A stretch of 64,000 nt of DNA, from positions 184,357 to 248,356 of the forward strand of contig JAFEFN010000004.1 in NCBI GenBank assembly GCA_018240525.1. The letters run 5' to 3'. The translations under genes and the position numbers were made by a program. Under the pieces are notes generated by a model, which did no database searches, was not told the DNA's origin, and worked only from the letters and a program-made list of their open reading frames with translations. Shown here one piece after another: positions 11,177-19,529 of the stretch. Origin of the DNA: Pseudomonadota bacterium (GTDB lineage Bacteria; Pseudomonadota; Gammaproteobacteria; Steroidobacterales; Steroidobacteraceae). Positions within the stretch are counted from its first letter, which is position 1, and each line of letters begins with the position of its first letter.

Positions 11177-12249
11177 GCTTCCTCTGCGAGCAGCTCGGCC
11201 TGGTGCTCCTGCTGCAGCGGCTGGATGAGCTCGTCGAGGCGCCCGTCCATCACCTGTTGGAGCTTGTAGAGCGTCAGGTTGATGCGGTGGTCGGTGACCC
11301 GCCCCTGCGGGAAGTTGTAGGTGCGAATGCGCTCCGACCGATCCCCGGAACCGACCTGCAGGCGACGCGACTGTGCCTGTGCCGACTGCTGCTTCTCCTG
11401 CTCTGCAGCGAGCAGCCGTGCCTTCAGCAGGGCCATCGCGCGCGAGCGGTTCTTGTGCTGCGAGCGCTCGTCCTGGCATTCGACCACGATGCCGCTGGGG
11501 ATGTGCGTGATGCGTACCGCCGAGTCGGTCTTGTTGACGTGCTGGCCCCCGGCACCGGAGGAGCGGTAGGTGTCGGTGCGCAGGTCCGCGGGGTTGATGT
11601 CGATCTCGACCTCGTCGAGCTCCGGGAGGATCGCAACCGTGCAGGCGGAGGTGTGAATGCGGCCCTGGGCCTCCGTCGCCGGCACGCGCTGCACGCGGTG
11701 CGTGCCGGACTCGAACTTCAGCAGCGAGAAGGCGCCCCTGCCCACGATGCGGCTGATGATTTCCTTGTAGCCGCCATGCTCGCCGGGGCTTTCGCTGATG
11801 ACTTCGACCGCAAAGCCCTTCGATTCGGCATAGCGCGCGTACATGCGGTGCAGGTCCCCGGCGAAGATCGCCGCCTCGTCTCCGCCGGTGCCGGCGCGCA
11901 CCTCGAGGAAGATGTTCTTGTCGTCGCGGGGGTCCTTGGGCAGCAGCAGCTTGCGCAGTTCGTCCGCCTCGTCGCCCAGTTCCTGCTGCAGCCGGGCGGC
12001 CTCCGCATCGCCAAGCTCGCGCATGCCCGCGTCGGCATCGTTCTGCAGGTCGCGCGAGGCGGCCAGCTCCTCCTCGAGCCCGCGGTAGCGGGCGAAGCGG
12101 TCGGCCAGCGGCTGCAGCCGCGAGTACTCGATCGACAAATCGCGGAATTGCTGGGAGTTCCCGGCGACCTCCGGAGAACCGAGCAGGTGACCGACCTCCT
12201 CGAAGCGCTCGACGAGCTTCTGCAGTCGTTGTTGGATGGATTCCTTCAT
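11173..12249 (-). CDS. prfA: Peptide chain release factor 1
   Basis: Recognises UAA and UAG stop codons and triggers peptide release. At 358 residues it has family-typical length. The GGQ catalytic motif is seen in [16 protein letters not shown], and the RF1 tripeptide PxT as PAT in [12 protein letters not shown], which distinguishes it from RF2. The start was placed at MKESIQQRL. An upstream in-frame ATG would add 21 residues without family similarity. hemA, the common upstream neighbour, is absent. The gene instead faces a divergent TPR lipoprotein gene and is followed by RDD. Confidence 0.97.
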   Translation of the reverse strand: MKESIQQRLQKLVERFEEVGHLLGSPEVAGNSQQFRDLSIEYSRLQPLADRFARYRGLEEELAASRDLQNDADAGMRELGDAEAARLQQELGDEADELRKLLLPKDPRDDKNIFLEVRAGTGGDEAAIFAGDLHRMYARYAESKGFAVEVISESPGEHGGYKEIISRIVGRGAFSLLKFESGTHRVQRVPATEAQGRIHTSACTVAILPELDEVEIDINPADLRTDTYRSSGAGGQHVNKTDSAVRITHIPSGIVVECQDERSQHKNRSRAMALLKARLLAAEQEKQQSAQAQSRRLQVGSGDRSERIRTYNFPQGRVTDHRINLTLYKLQQVMDGRLDELIQPLQQEHQAELLAEEA

Positions 12250-12338
12250 GGGCTGGGGGCGCGGATTCTCCGGGATGTCGGCGGTTCGTGACAAGTTGCG
12301 CGGTGCGCGCATATTGTGCAGGGTCTATAGTGTCTCCT

Positions 12339-14135
12339 GTGAGTACTATCAATCGCTTGCGTAACTTATTGATGCCTGCCGGGGTCGCTGCCCTGGCGGT
12401 GCTGCTGGCCGCCTGCGCCGCCACCCCTTCCACGAACCCCCAGGAGCCAGCCGCTGCGGGGCAACCCTCCAAAGCCGGCGCCGAGGCGGCCGAGGCTGCC
12501 CTCAAGCGGGGCGACTGTCGCGAGGCATCCGAGGCCTATGCGCGCCTTGCAGCCAAGGGCGATGCCGCCACGGCACGCCGGGCCACCCAGGTAGCGGTCG
12601 CCTGTGAGCATCTGCCGGCCGCCTGGCAGTCGGCGACGCGCTGGCGCACCCTGGCGCCGGACGATCGGGAGGCCAACGCACTCTATGCCGCCGTTGCCCT
12701 GAAGTTGTATCGGACCGCCGACGCGCGCGGGGCCATCGCCGACTTCTGGCGTGTCGAGGGGCAGAAGAACGCGGCGCCCGCCCAGACGCGGTCGCCGGGC
12801 ACCGCCGCCAGTCCCCCGGCGGCACCTGCGCCGGCGCCGCTGGCACCGACCAAGGCCGCCGCGCGCACGGCTCGCAGCATGGCGGAGCTGAGCGCGTTGC
12901 TCGTGGAGGAGTCGGAGGCCTCTGCAGTGCTCATCGCCATGAGCGGCGTGCTGGAGCCGGCGGCCAACTCGCCCGAGACCTTCACCCTGCTCGGTGAGCT
13001 GGCGCTGTCCGCCTACGATGGCGAACGTGCTGCCGGCTATGCGCACAAGGCACTCGGCTACGATCCGAAGGACCTCGCGGCGCTGCGCGTGCTCGCGCGT
13101 GCCTACGTCATGCGCGGTGACGGTTCCAGGGCGCTCGCCACGGCGCGCCTGGCCAAGTCGAATGATCCTCGCGTGGGGGGGCTCGCCCTCGCGGAAGTGC
13201 TGGCATCGCTCGATCGCAGCGAAGAGGCCCACCAGGAACTCGAGCGCCTGCGCGGCAGCGGCACGTCGCAGGTGGAAATCGACCGGCGTCTGGCCCTGCT
13301 GGCCTTCAACTCCGGCGACTACAAGGAGGCGCGCCAGCGTTTCAACGACCTGCTGAGCACGGGCGACGGCAACGACGCGATACAGCTCTACCTCGCCGAC
13401 ATCGCCGCACGCGAGGGCGATACCGACACCGCGCTCGCCGGCTACCGGCGGCTGTATGACTCCTCGGTCGCTGTGACGGCCCGTTCGCGCGCCGCCGCCC
13501 TGCTGCTGGAGCGCAACTCGCGGGTCGAGGCACTGGCGCTGCTCGATGACTACGCGGCGGATCATCCGGAGGATGAGCTCGACATCACCCTCGTCAAGGC
13601 GCACTTGCTGGCCGACAACGGTGACGGTGACGGCGGCCTGGCGCTCTTGAGTTCCGCGCTCGAACGCCACCCGCAGCATCCCTCGATCGAGTACGACCGG
13701 GCGGTGATCCTCGAGCAGTCCGGCCACGTGCGCGAATCGGTGGAGGCGCTGCGGCACATCCTCGAGAAGCGTCCCGAGGATCCGACGCTGCTCAATGCAC
13801 TCGGCTACACCATGGCGGACCACTCCCTCGAGCTGACCAATGCCGAGGCGCTGATCCGCCGTGCCCTCACCGTCATGCCGGATAATCCGGCAGCGCTCGA
13901 CAGCCTCGGGTGGGTGCGCTTCCGTTCCGGTGACCTCACGAGTGCCTCGAGCACGCTCGAGCGTGCCTACTCGCTGGGCCACGACGGCGAGATCGCCGCG
14001 CACTGGGGCGAGGTTTTGTGGGCCAGCGGCCGTCAGAGCGAAGCGCGCCAGGTGTGGGCGGCGGCGCTGGCGCGCGACCCGGAATCCAAGCCGCTGAAGG
14101 CGACGATCAAGCGCCTCCTGCCGGATGCGAAGTAG
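12339..14135 (+). CDS. TPR-repeat lipoprotein
   Basis: A 598-residue outer-membrane-type lipoprotein candidate. The GTG start gives a signal peptide ending in the lipobox LAAC (Cys about residue 25); an ATG at 12372 would leave a shorter signal. An Ala/Pro-rich linker (about 145-175) follows, then many helical TPR units through to the C-terminus, for example LNALGYTMADHSLELTNAEALIRRAL and DNPAALDSLGWVRFRSGDL. Such TPR proteins often sit directly upstream of lolB in gammaproteobacteria, as here with an 11-base overlap. The precise role is unknown; protein-protein scaffolding in the envelope is likely. Confidence 0.88.
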   Translation: MSTINRLRNLLMPAGVAALAVLLAACAATPSTNPQEPAAAGQPSKAGAEAAEAALKRGDCREASEAYARLAAKGDAATARRATQVAVACEHLPAAWQSATRWRTLAPDDREANALYAAVALKLYRTADARGAIADFWRVEGQKNAAPAQTRSPGTAASPPAAPAPAPLAPTKAAARTARSMAELSALLVEESEASAVLIAMSGVLEPAANSPETFTLLGELALSAYDGERAAGYAHKALGYDPKDLAALRVLARAYVMRGDGSRALATARLAKSNDPRVGGLALAEVLASLDRSEEAHQELERLRGSGTSQVEIDRRLALLAFNSGDYKEARQRFNDLLSTGDGNDAIQLYLADIAAREGDTDTALAGYRRLYDSSVAVTARSRAAALLLERNSRVEALALLDDYAADHPEDELDITLVKAHLLADNGDGDGGLALLSSALERHPQHPSIEYDRAVILEQSGHVRESVEALRHILEKRPEDPTLLNALGYTMADHSLELTNAEALIRRALTVMPDNPAALDSLGWVRFRSGDLTSASSTLERAYSLGHDGEIAAHWGEVLWASGRQSEARQVWAAALARDPESKPLKATIKRLLPDAK

Positions 14136-14724
14136 TCCGGCGCGCGCCTGCGCGGCGCTGGCAGTCCTTTTGGGCGTCGCCGGCTGCCACACCTTGCCAC
14201 TGGCGCCGGTGGCCTCCGCGCCCTGGGATGTGCGGCGCGCGATGCTGCAGGCGCAGGGGCACTTTGCGGTGAAGGGGCGCGTGGCGGTGGCGACGGGCAG
14301 CACCGGTTTCAACGCCAACCTGCGCTGGTCGCAGGTGGCCGATGATGCTCACGTGACCATCGAAGGCCCGCTCGGCATCGGGGCGGTGCAGGTCAATGCA
14401 AGCGGTACGGCGCTCGAGGTCATCAACGCCAAGAGCGAGCACATCAGCGATGAAATGGCGCGCGCGGAGTTGCGCACGCGCCTGGGCTTCGACGCGCCAA
14501 TCGGCAGCCTGCGCTACTGGATACTCGGCGTACCACGCCCCGGCAGCGAGGCGCAGGAGACGCTCGATGCGGCGCAACAACGCCTCTCCGACCTCGACCA
14601 GGATGGCTGGCACGTCGCCTACGGCAGCTACACGCAGGTGAACGGGCAGGCGCTGCCGGCACGGCTGACGTTGGAGCACGAGTCGGTGCGCGTGCGGCTG
14701 GTCGTGGACGACTGGCAGCTGTGA
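14125..14724 (+). CDS. lolB: Outer membrane lipoprotein insertion protein LolB
   Basis: Final acceptor of the Lol pathway: takes lipoproteins from LolA and inserts them in the outer membrane. The 199 residues carry a lipoprotein signal with lipobox VAGC (Cys 21) and the LolB fold, including HFAVKGRVAVATG and the family-typical GSLRYWILGVP. It overlaps the TPR gene upstream and ispE downstream (GTGA), the conserved lolB-ispE pairing. Confidence 0.92.
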   Translation: MRSSPARACAALAVLLGVAGCHTLPLAPVASAPWDVRRAMLQAQGHFAVKGRVAVATGSTGFNANLRWSQVADDAHVTIEGPLGIGAVQVNASGTALEVINAKSEHISDEMARAELRTRLGFDAPIGSLRYWILGVPRPGSEAQETLDAAQQRLSDLDQDGWHVAYGSYTQVNGQALPARLTLEHESVRVRLVVDDWQL

Positions 14725-15596
14725 GGGCCGGTGCGCCGGTCACGCCCGCAGAGACGCACTGGCCGGCTCCGGCGAAGCTGAATCTCTTCCTCCACGTGGT
14801 CGGGCGGCGTGCCGACGGCTACCACGAGCTGCAGACGCTGTTCCAGCTGATCGACCTTGCCGACACGGTCGGCATCACCCTGCGCGACGACGGCCGGATC
14901 GAGCGTCCCGGGGGCACCTATGGGGTCGCCGCCGAGGACGACCTCGCGGTCCGGGCTGCCCGGGCGCTGCAGGCGGCGACCGGCTGCCGGGCCGGCGCGG
15001 ACCTCCGGATCGCCAAGCGGATCCCGCTCGGCGGGGGCCTGGGCGGGGGCAGCTCGGATGCCGCGACCGTGCTTCTGGCACTTAACAGTCTGTGGGACTG
15101 CGGGCTGTCGGTGGCAGAGCTGGCCGCCCTGGGGCTGCCGCTGGGTGCGGATGTCCCTGTTTTCGTTAAAGGTTTCTCGGCGTGGGCAGAGGGGGTGGGG
15201 GAGCAGCTGACCCCCGTGGAGCTGCCCGAGGCCTGGTACGTCATCGTCCATCCGGGAGTCACGGTGAGCACCGCCGGGATCTTCCAGAGCACTGAATTGA
15301 CACGAAATTCTCCCCTGATCACAATACGCGCCTTTTTTGACTCGGGCGGACGGAACGACTGCGAGCCGGTGGTGCGCTCGCGGGTGCCCGAGGTGGCCGA
15401 TGCGCTGAACTGGCTCGCGCAGTACGCCCCGGCGCGCCTCACCGGAACTGGGGCGTGTGTGTTTGCCGCGTGCGCCTCGGCCATCGATGCCGAGCGCCTC
15501 GCGGCGCGCGTCCCGCAGCGCTGGACGAGCTACGTGACGCGCGGCCTGAACAGGTCTCCGCTGCACGAGCTGCTCTGGCCCGCGCGGCGCGGCTGA
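14721..15596 (+). CDS. ispE: 4-diphosphocytidyl-2-C-methyl-D-erythritol kinase
   Basis: GHMP kinase of the non-mevalonate isoprenoid pathway. The 291-residue protein starts with GTG overlapping the lolB stop. It shows the substrate segment WPAPAKLNLFLHVVGRRADGYHELQT and the glycine-rich ATP loop PLGGGLGGGSSDAATVL (about residues 103-119), and a third GHMP motif near LTGTGACVFA. The lolB-ispE-tRNA-Gln-prs order is a well-known gammaproteobacterial arrangement. Confidence 0.96.
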   Translation: MRAGAPVTPAETHWPAPAKLNLFLHVVGRRADGYHELQTLFQLIDLADTVGITLRDDGRIERPGGTYGVAAEDDLAVRAARALQAATGCRAGADLRIAKRIPLGGGLGGGSSDAATVLLALNSLWDCGLSVAELAALGLPLGADVPVFVKGFSAWAEGVGEQLTPVELPEAWYVIVHPGVTVSTAGIFQSTELTRNSPLITIRAFFDSGGRNDCEPVVRSRVPEVADALNWLAQYAPARLTGTGACVFAACASAIDAERLAARVPQRWTSYVTRGLNRSPLHELLWPARRG

Positions 15597-15650
15597 TGCG
15601 GCTGTAAGATGCGCGCCCGCGCGTTCTTTCCGCGCGTGCGGAACGGATGC

Positions 15651-15725
15651 TGGGGTGTCGCCAAGTGGTAAGGCAGCGGGTTTTGATCCCGCCATTCGGA
15701 GGTTCGAATCCTTCCACCCCAGCCA
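15651..15725 (+). tRNA. tRNA-Gln (anticodon TTG)
   Basis: A 75-base cloverleaf with encoded CCA. The acceptor stem TGGGGTG pairs with CACCCCA, the D arm contains AAGTGGTAAGGC, and the anticodon stem GCGGG/CCCGC holds loop TTTTGAT with anticodon TTG at 15683-15685. The T arm is GGAGGTTCGAATCCTTC. It lies between ispE and prs, its classical place. TAAGAT at 15605-15610 is a possible -10 element followed by a GC-rich discriminator. Confidence 0.97.
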
Positions 15726-15776
15726 TTAACCGGGCCCGCACCCGGCCCGGGTGAGTGGAAGTTGCGCGCATAGACT

Positions 15777-16733
15777 ATGAGTACGGACGACACACTGGCC
15801 CTGTTTGCGGGAAACGCCAACCCGGCGCTCGCGCATGACATCGCGCGCAAGCTGCAGACGCCGCTGGGTCGGGCCTCGGTGGGCCGCTTCAGCGACGGCG
15901 AAATCAACGTTGAGCTGATGGAGAACGTGCGCGGTCGCGACGTGTTCATCCTGCAGCCGACCTGCCCGCCGGCCAACGACAGCCTGATGGAGCTGCTGGT
16001 GATGGTGGATGCCTGCCGCCGCGCCTCGGCCGCGCGGATCACCGCGGTGGTGCCGTACTTCGGCTACTCGCGCCAGGATCGCCGCCCGCGCGCGACGCGC
16101 TCGGCCATCACCTCGAAGCTGGTGGCCAACATGCTCTCCGGGGCCGGGGTGGACCGCCTGCTGACCGTCGACCTGCACTCGGACCAGATTGAGGGCTTCT
16201 TCGACATCCCGGTGGACAACGTGTACGCCTCGCCGGTGCTGCTCGGTGATGCCTGGAAGCAGTCGTACCGCGACCTGATCGTGGTGTCCCCCGATGTGGG
16301 TGGTGTTGGCCGTGCCCGCGCCTTCGCGAAGCGCCTCGACGACACGGAGCTGGCGATCATCGACAAGCGCCGGCCGCGACCGAACGAGTCGAAGGTGATG
16401 AACATCATCGGCGAGGTCGAGGGCAAGACCTGCATGCTGGTGGACGACATGGTCGATACCGCCGGCACGCTCTGCCAGGCGGCGCAGGCGCTGCGTGACG
16501 AGGGTGCACTGAAGGTCGTGGCCTACATCACGCACCCGATATTGTCCGGGGCGGCGCTCGAGCGCATCTCAAAGTCCGCGCTCGATGAGCTGGTCGTGAC
16601 GGACACGATTCCGTTGAGTGCGGCGGCGAAGGCGGTCGGCCGCATCCGCCAGCTGTCGGTCTCCTCCCTGCTGGCGGAGACCATCCGCCGCATCCGTGAC
16701 GAGGAGTCGGTGAGCTCGCTGTACGTCGACTGA
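15777..16733 (+). CDS. prs: Ribose-phosphate pyrophosphokinase
   Basis: Makes PRPP from ribose 5-phosphate and ATP for nucleotide, histidine and tryptophan synthesis. The 318 residues have family length and motifs: [21 protein letters not shown], the flexible-loop [26 protein letters not shown], and the PRPP-binding loop [13 protein letters not shown]. Its position between tRNA-Gln and rplY is standard. Confidence 0.97.
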   Translation: MSTDDTLALFAGNANPALAHDIARKLQTPLGRASVGRFSDGEINVELMENVRGRDVFILQPTCPPANDSLMELLVMVDACRRASAARITAVVPYFGYSRQDRRPRATRSAITSKLVANMLSGAGVDRLLTVDLHSDQIEGFFDIPVDNVYASPVLLGDAWKQSYRDLIVVSPDVGGVGRARAFAKRLDDTELAIIDKRRPRPNESKVMNIIGEVEGKTCMLVDDMVDTAGTLCQAAQALRDEGALKVVAYITHPILSGAALERISKSALDELVVTDTIPLSAAAKAVGRIRQLSVSSLLAETIRRIRDEESVSSLYVD

Positions 16734-16807
16734 CGGCGGCGATCGGTTTTTTGAGTGTGCCGGTTTGGTCGCGATCCGGCACTTGTTTGTAACTACTGGA
16801 GACGATA

Positions 16808-17557
16808 ATGCGTATTTCATACACCTTCAGCGCGGAAAGCCGTGCGACGCAAGGCAAAGGTGCGAGCCGCCGCCTGCGTCACACCGGCAAAGTTCCCGCA
16901 GTCTTGTACGGCGCCCACAAAGACGCCGAAAACCTGGTCCTCGATCAGCAGAACCTGCTGACCATGATCGGCGACGAGCGCTTCTATTCCTCGATCGTGC
17001 GCCTCAAGGTCGGCGAGAACACGCACGAGGCCATCGTCAAGGATGTACAGATGCATCCGGCGAAGAACCTCGTCGTGCACGTCGACCTGCAGCGCGTCGT
17101 CGAGAACGAGAAGATCCGCATCCACCTGCCGATCCACTTCAAGGGCGAGAGCATCTCCCCGGGCGTGAAGACCCAGGGTGGCGTGGTCTCGCACCGGCTC
17201 ACGGACGTGGAGGTCAGCTGCCTGCCGAAGGACCTGCCCGAGTTCCTGGAGCTGGACCTCTCGGGCATGAGCCTGAACGAGACCAAGTTCCTGGCGGACA
17301 TCCCCCTGCCCCCGGGCGTGACGATCCTCGAGCTGCAGCGCCGCAATGCGGCGGTGGTCTCGATCCACGCCCCGCGTGCCGAGGAGCCGGAGCCGGTGGC
17401 CGCAGAGGCTGCCGCGGCACCCGCCGAGGGCGCAGCGCCTGCCGCGGCCGGGGCGGCGGCCGCCCCCGGTGCGCCGGCAGCCGCCGGCGAGGCCAAGAAG
17501 GGCGAGGAGAAGAAGGAAGCCGCGCCCGCTGCCAAGAAGGAGGGCGGCAAGAAGTAG
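16808..17557 (+). CDS. rplY: 50S ribosomal protein L25/general stress protein Ctc
   Basis: 5S rRNA-binding ribosomal protein of the long (Ctc/TL5) type. The 249 residues divide into the L25 domain (about 1-95: RATQGKGASRRLRHTGKVPAVLYG), a C-terminal beta domain (about 96-190), and an unusually Ala-rich tail (about 195-249) ending in mixed Glu/Lys and a Lys-Lys terminus. A clear ribosome-binding site, TGGAGA, precedes the ATG. Position between prs and pth is conserved. Confidence 0.96.
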   Translation: MRISYTFSAESRATQGKGASRRLRHTGKVPAVLYGAHKDAENLVLDQQNLLTMIGDERFYSSIVRLKVGENTHEAIVKDVQMHPAKNLVVHVDLQRVVENEKIRIHLPIHFKGESISPGVKTQGGVVSHRLTDVEVSCLPKDLPEFLELDLSGMSLNETKFLADIPLPPGVTILELQRRNAAVVSIHAPRAEEPEPVAAEAAAAPAEGAAPAAAGAAAAPGAPAAAGEAKKGEEKKEAAPAAKKEGGKK

Positions 17558-17587
17558 CCGCCCGCGGCCCTTCGGCCAGGACCGCTT

Positions 17588-17627
17588 CACCGGCCGCTGC
17601 GGGAGCATGCTCCTTCAGCGGCTGGTG
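17588..17627. other. Long nested inverted repeat upstream of pth
   Basis: A 12-base arm (17588-17599, CACCGGCCGCTG) pairs with 17616-17627 with one G-T pair. Inside it lies a perfect 12-base palindrome, GGAGCATGCTCC (17602-17613). It sits in the 93-base rplY-pth gap, 23 bases before the pth ATG. There is no U-run after it, so it is more likely an RNA-processing or attenuation hairpin than an intrinsic terminator. Confidence 0.5.
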
Positions 17628-17650
17628 GCGTTTCGGGGTAAGTGAATAGC

Positions 17651-18253
17651 ATGGCAGGTGAAGCAATCAAGCTGATCGTCGGGCTCGGTAACCCCGGTAC
17701 CGAGTACGCACGCACGCGCCACAACGCCGGCTTCCAGTTCGTGGACGAGCTGGCACGGCGCTGCGACACGAATTTCCGCACCGATTCGCGCCACAAGGCC
17801 GAGCTGGCGCGGGCGCAGATCGGCTCTGCCGACCTGTGGCTGCTCAAGCCCATGTGCTACATGAACCACAGCGGCGATGCCGTGCGCAGCATCGCCACCT
17901 TCTACAAGGTGCCGGTGCAGTCGATCCTGGTGGCCTACGACGATCTGGACTTCGCGGCCGGGGTCGTGCGCCTGAAGCAGGGAGGTGGTGCGGCCGGCCA
18001 CAACGGCATGCGCGATGTGATTGCGCAGATGGGCGATGCATTCTGGCGGCTGCGCATCGGGATCGGCCACCCGGGAGATCGCTCGCTGGTACTCGACTAC
18101 GTGCTCGGTCGGCCGCCGGCTGCCGAGGCGCAGCTCATCCGGGATGCGCTGCTGGCGGCCGCCGACTGCGTGCCCGTACTGCTCGCCGATGGCGCGCAGG
18201 CGGCCATGATGCGGCTGCACAGCCGCGAGGGCGCGCAGGCGCCCGCCAATTAG
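17651..18253 (+). CDS. pth: Peptidyl-tRNA hydrolase
   Basis: Releases tRNA from drop-off peptidyl-tRNAs. From the ATG the protein has 200 residues: [30 protein letters not shown] with the catalytic His in RHNAG, then PMCYMNHSG, and the [14 protein letters not shown] and [11 protein letters not shown] signatures. A GTG nine bases upstream is in frame but lies too close to the GGGG ribosome-binding sequence, so the ATG is preferred. Downstream is ychF, 16 bases away. Confidence 0.96.
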   Translation: MAGEAIKLIVGLGNPGTEYARTRHNAGFQFVDELARRCDTNFRTDSRHKAELARAQIGSADLWLLKPMCYMNHSGDAVRSIATFYKVPVQSILVAYDDLDFAAGVVRLKQGGGAAGHNGMRDVIAQMGDAFWRLRIGIGHPGDRSLVLDYVLGRPPAAEAQLIRDALLAAADCVPVLLADGAQAAMMRLHSREGAQAPAN

Positions 18254-18269
18254 GGGAAAGACGCACTCC

Positions 18270-19361
18270 ATGCCAATCCGTTGCGGAATCGTCGGCCTGC
18301 CCAACGTCGGCAAGTCGACCCTGTTCAACGCGCTGACGCGGGCGCAGATCGCCGCTGAGAACTACCCGTTCTGCACCATCGACCCCAACGTCGGTGTGGT
18401 ACCGGTGCCAGACCCGCGCCTTGAGCAGCTGGCCGCCATCGCGCACTCGGAGAAGGTCATCCCGACCACGGTGGAGTTCGTCGACATCGCCGGCCTGGTG
18501 GCCGGCGCCTCGCAGGGCGAGGGTCTTGGCAACCAGTTCCTGGCGCACATCCGCGAGGTGGATGCCATCGCGCACGTAGTGCGCTGCTTCGAGAGCGCCG
18601 ACGTCATCCATGTCGCCGGCCGCATCGATCCGCTCTCGGACGTCGACGTCATCGACACCGAGCTGGCGCTCGCCGACATGGCGACCCTGGAGAAGGGACT
18701 GGACCGCGCCGCCAAGGCGGCGAAGGGCGGGGACAAGGATGCGCTCCGCCGCCGCGCCTTGTTTGAGCGGGTCAAAGTGCAGCTCGATGCGGTGAAGCCG
18801 GTGCGTGCACTCAAGCTGACCGCGGAGGAGCAGCGGGACCTGCGCGAGCTGCAGCTGCTGACCGCCAAGCCGGTCATGTACGTCGCGAATGTCGCCGAGA
18901 ACGGCTTCAAGGACAACCCGCTGCTGAGCGCGGTCGAGAAGCGCGCGGCCGAGGACGGCGCGGTGGTCGTGGCCGTGTGCGCGGCCATCGAGGCGGAGAT
19001 CGCGCAGCTGGACGAAGCCGAGCGCAGTGAATTCCTGGCCGAACTCGGCCAGAGCGAGCCGGGACTCAACCGGGTGATTCGCGCCGCCTACAAGCTCCTC
19101 GGCCTGCAGACCTACTTCACGGCCGGTCCGAAGGAAACCCGCGCCTGGACGGTCCGGGTAGGTGCGACGGCGCCGCAGGCCGCCGGCGCCATCCATACCG
19201 ATTTCGAGCGCGGCTTCATCCGTGCCGAGGTCATTGCCTTCAATGACTATCTGGCCGGCAAGGGGGAGGCGGGTGCAAAGGAGGCCGGCAAGTTGCGGCT
19301 CGAGGGGAAGGACTATGTCGTCCACGAGGGCGATGTCATGCACTTCCGGTTCAATGTTTGA
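18270..19361 (+). CDS. ychF: Redox-regulated ribosome-associated ATPase YchF/OLA1
   Basis: Obg-family P-loop NTPase that prefers ATP. 363 residues: the G1 loop [15 protein letters not shown] (about residues 8-22), the family-specific [32 protein letters not shown], the NVAE sequence in place of NKxD, and a C-terminal TGS domain ([18 protein letters not shown] to [14 protein letters not shown]). The pth-ychF pair is conserved. A strong AGGGGAAAG sequence precedes the ATG. Confidence 0.97.
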   Translation: MPIRCGIVGLPNVGKSTLFNALTRAQIAAENYPFCTIDPNVGVVPVPDPRLEQLAAIAHSEKVIPTTVEFVDIAGLVAGASQGEGLGNQFLAHIREVDAIAHVVRCFESADVIHVAGRIDPLSDVDVIDTELALADMATLEKGLDRAAKAAKGGDKDALRRRALFERVKVQLDAVKPVRALKLTAEEQRDLRELQLLTAKPVMYVANVAENGFKDNPLLSAVEKRAAEDGAVVVAVCAAIEAEIAQLDEAERSEFLAELGQSEPGLNRVIRAAYKLLGLQTYFTAGPKETRAWTVRVGATAPQAAGAIHTDFERGFIRAEVIAFNDYLAGKGEAGAKEAGKLRLEGKDYVVHEGDVMHFRFNV

Positions 19362-19409
19362 GGAGCGGCCCGGCCTATCGGGCTGCATTCCGAGGCTTTA
19401 GGTCCCGGT

Positions 19410-19438
19410 TTGACACCCCCTCAGGGGGTGGGGACAAT
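19410..19438 (+). promoter_or_regulatory. Sigma70-type promoter of tRNA-Met
   Basis: A perfect -35 box TTGACA (19410-19415), a 17-base spacer, then GACAAT (19433-19438) as -10, followed by a GC-rich discriminator typical of stringently controlled stable RNA genes. The mature tRNA starts 14 bases later. The spacer holds an inverted repeat, CCCCCTCAGGGGG. Confidence 0.75.
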
Positions 19439-19452
19439 GCGCGCCCCGCCGT

Positions 19453-19529
19453 GGAAAGGTAGCTCAGCTGGTTAGAGCACGGCACTCATAATGCCGGGGT
19501 CGAGGGTTCGAGTCCCTCCCTTTCCACCA
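19453..19529 (+). tRNA. tRNA-Met (anticodon CAT), integration target
   Basis: A 77-base cloverleaf with encoded CCA. The acceptor GGAAAGG pairs with CCTTTCC, the D arm contains AGCTCAGCTGGTTAGAGC, and the anticodon stem CGGCA/TGCCG with loop CTCATAA gives anticodon CAT. The T arm is GAGGGTTCGAGTCCCTC. Sequence features look like elongator Met; a CAT tRNA modified to Ile2 cannot be excluded. Its 3' half is repeated at 25268 and 27983, so it is the attachment site of two tandem elements, and the tRNA remains intact after insertion. Confidence 0.95.

Noticed and set aside
11177..12505. Very long minus-strand frame extending the RDD protein through prfA
   Set aside because: It is the third-position shadow of prfA; the RDD domain begins at the ATG overlapping the prfA stop.
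16735..16760. Terminator after prs (run of six T)
   Set aside because: The T-run has only a 6-base self-complement before it, too short for an intrinsic terminator.
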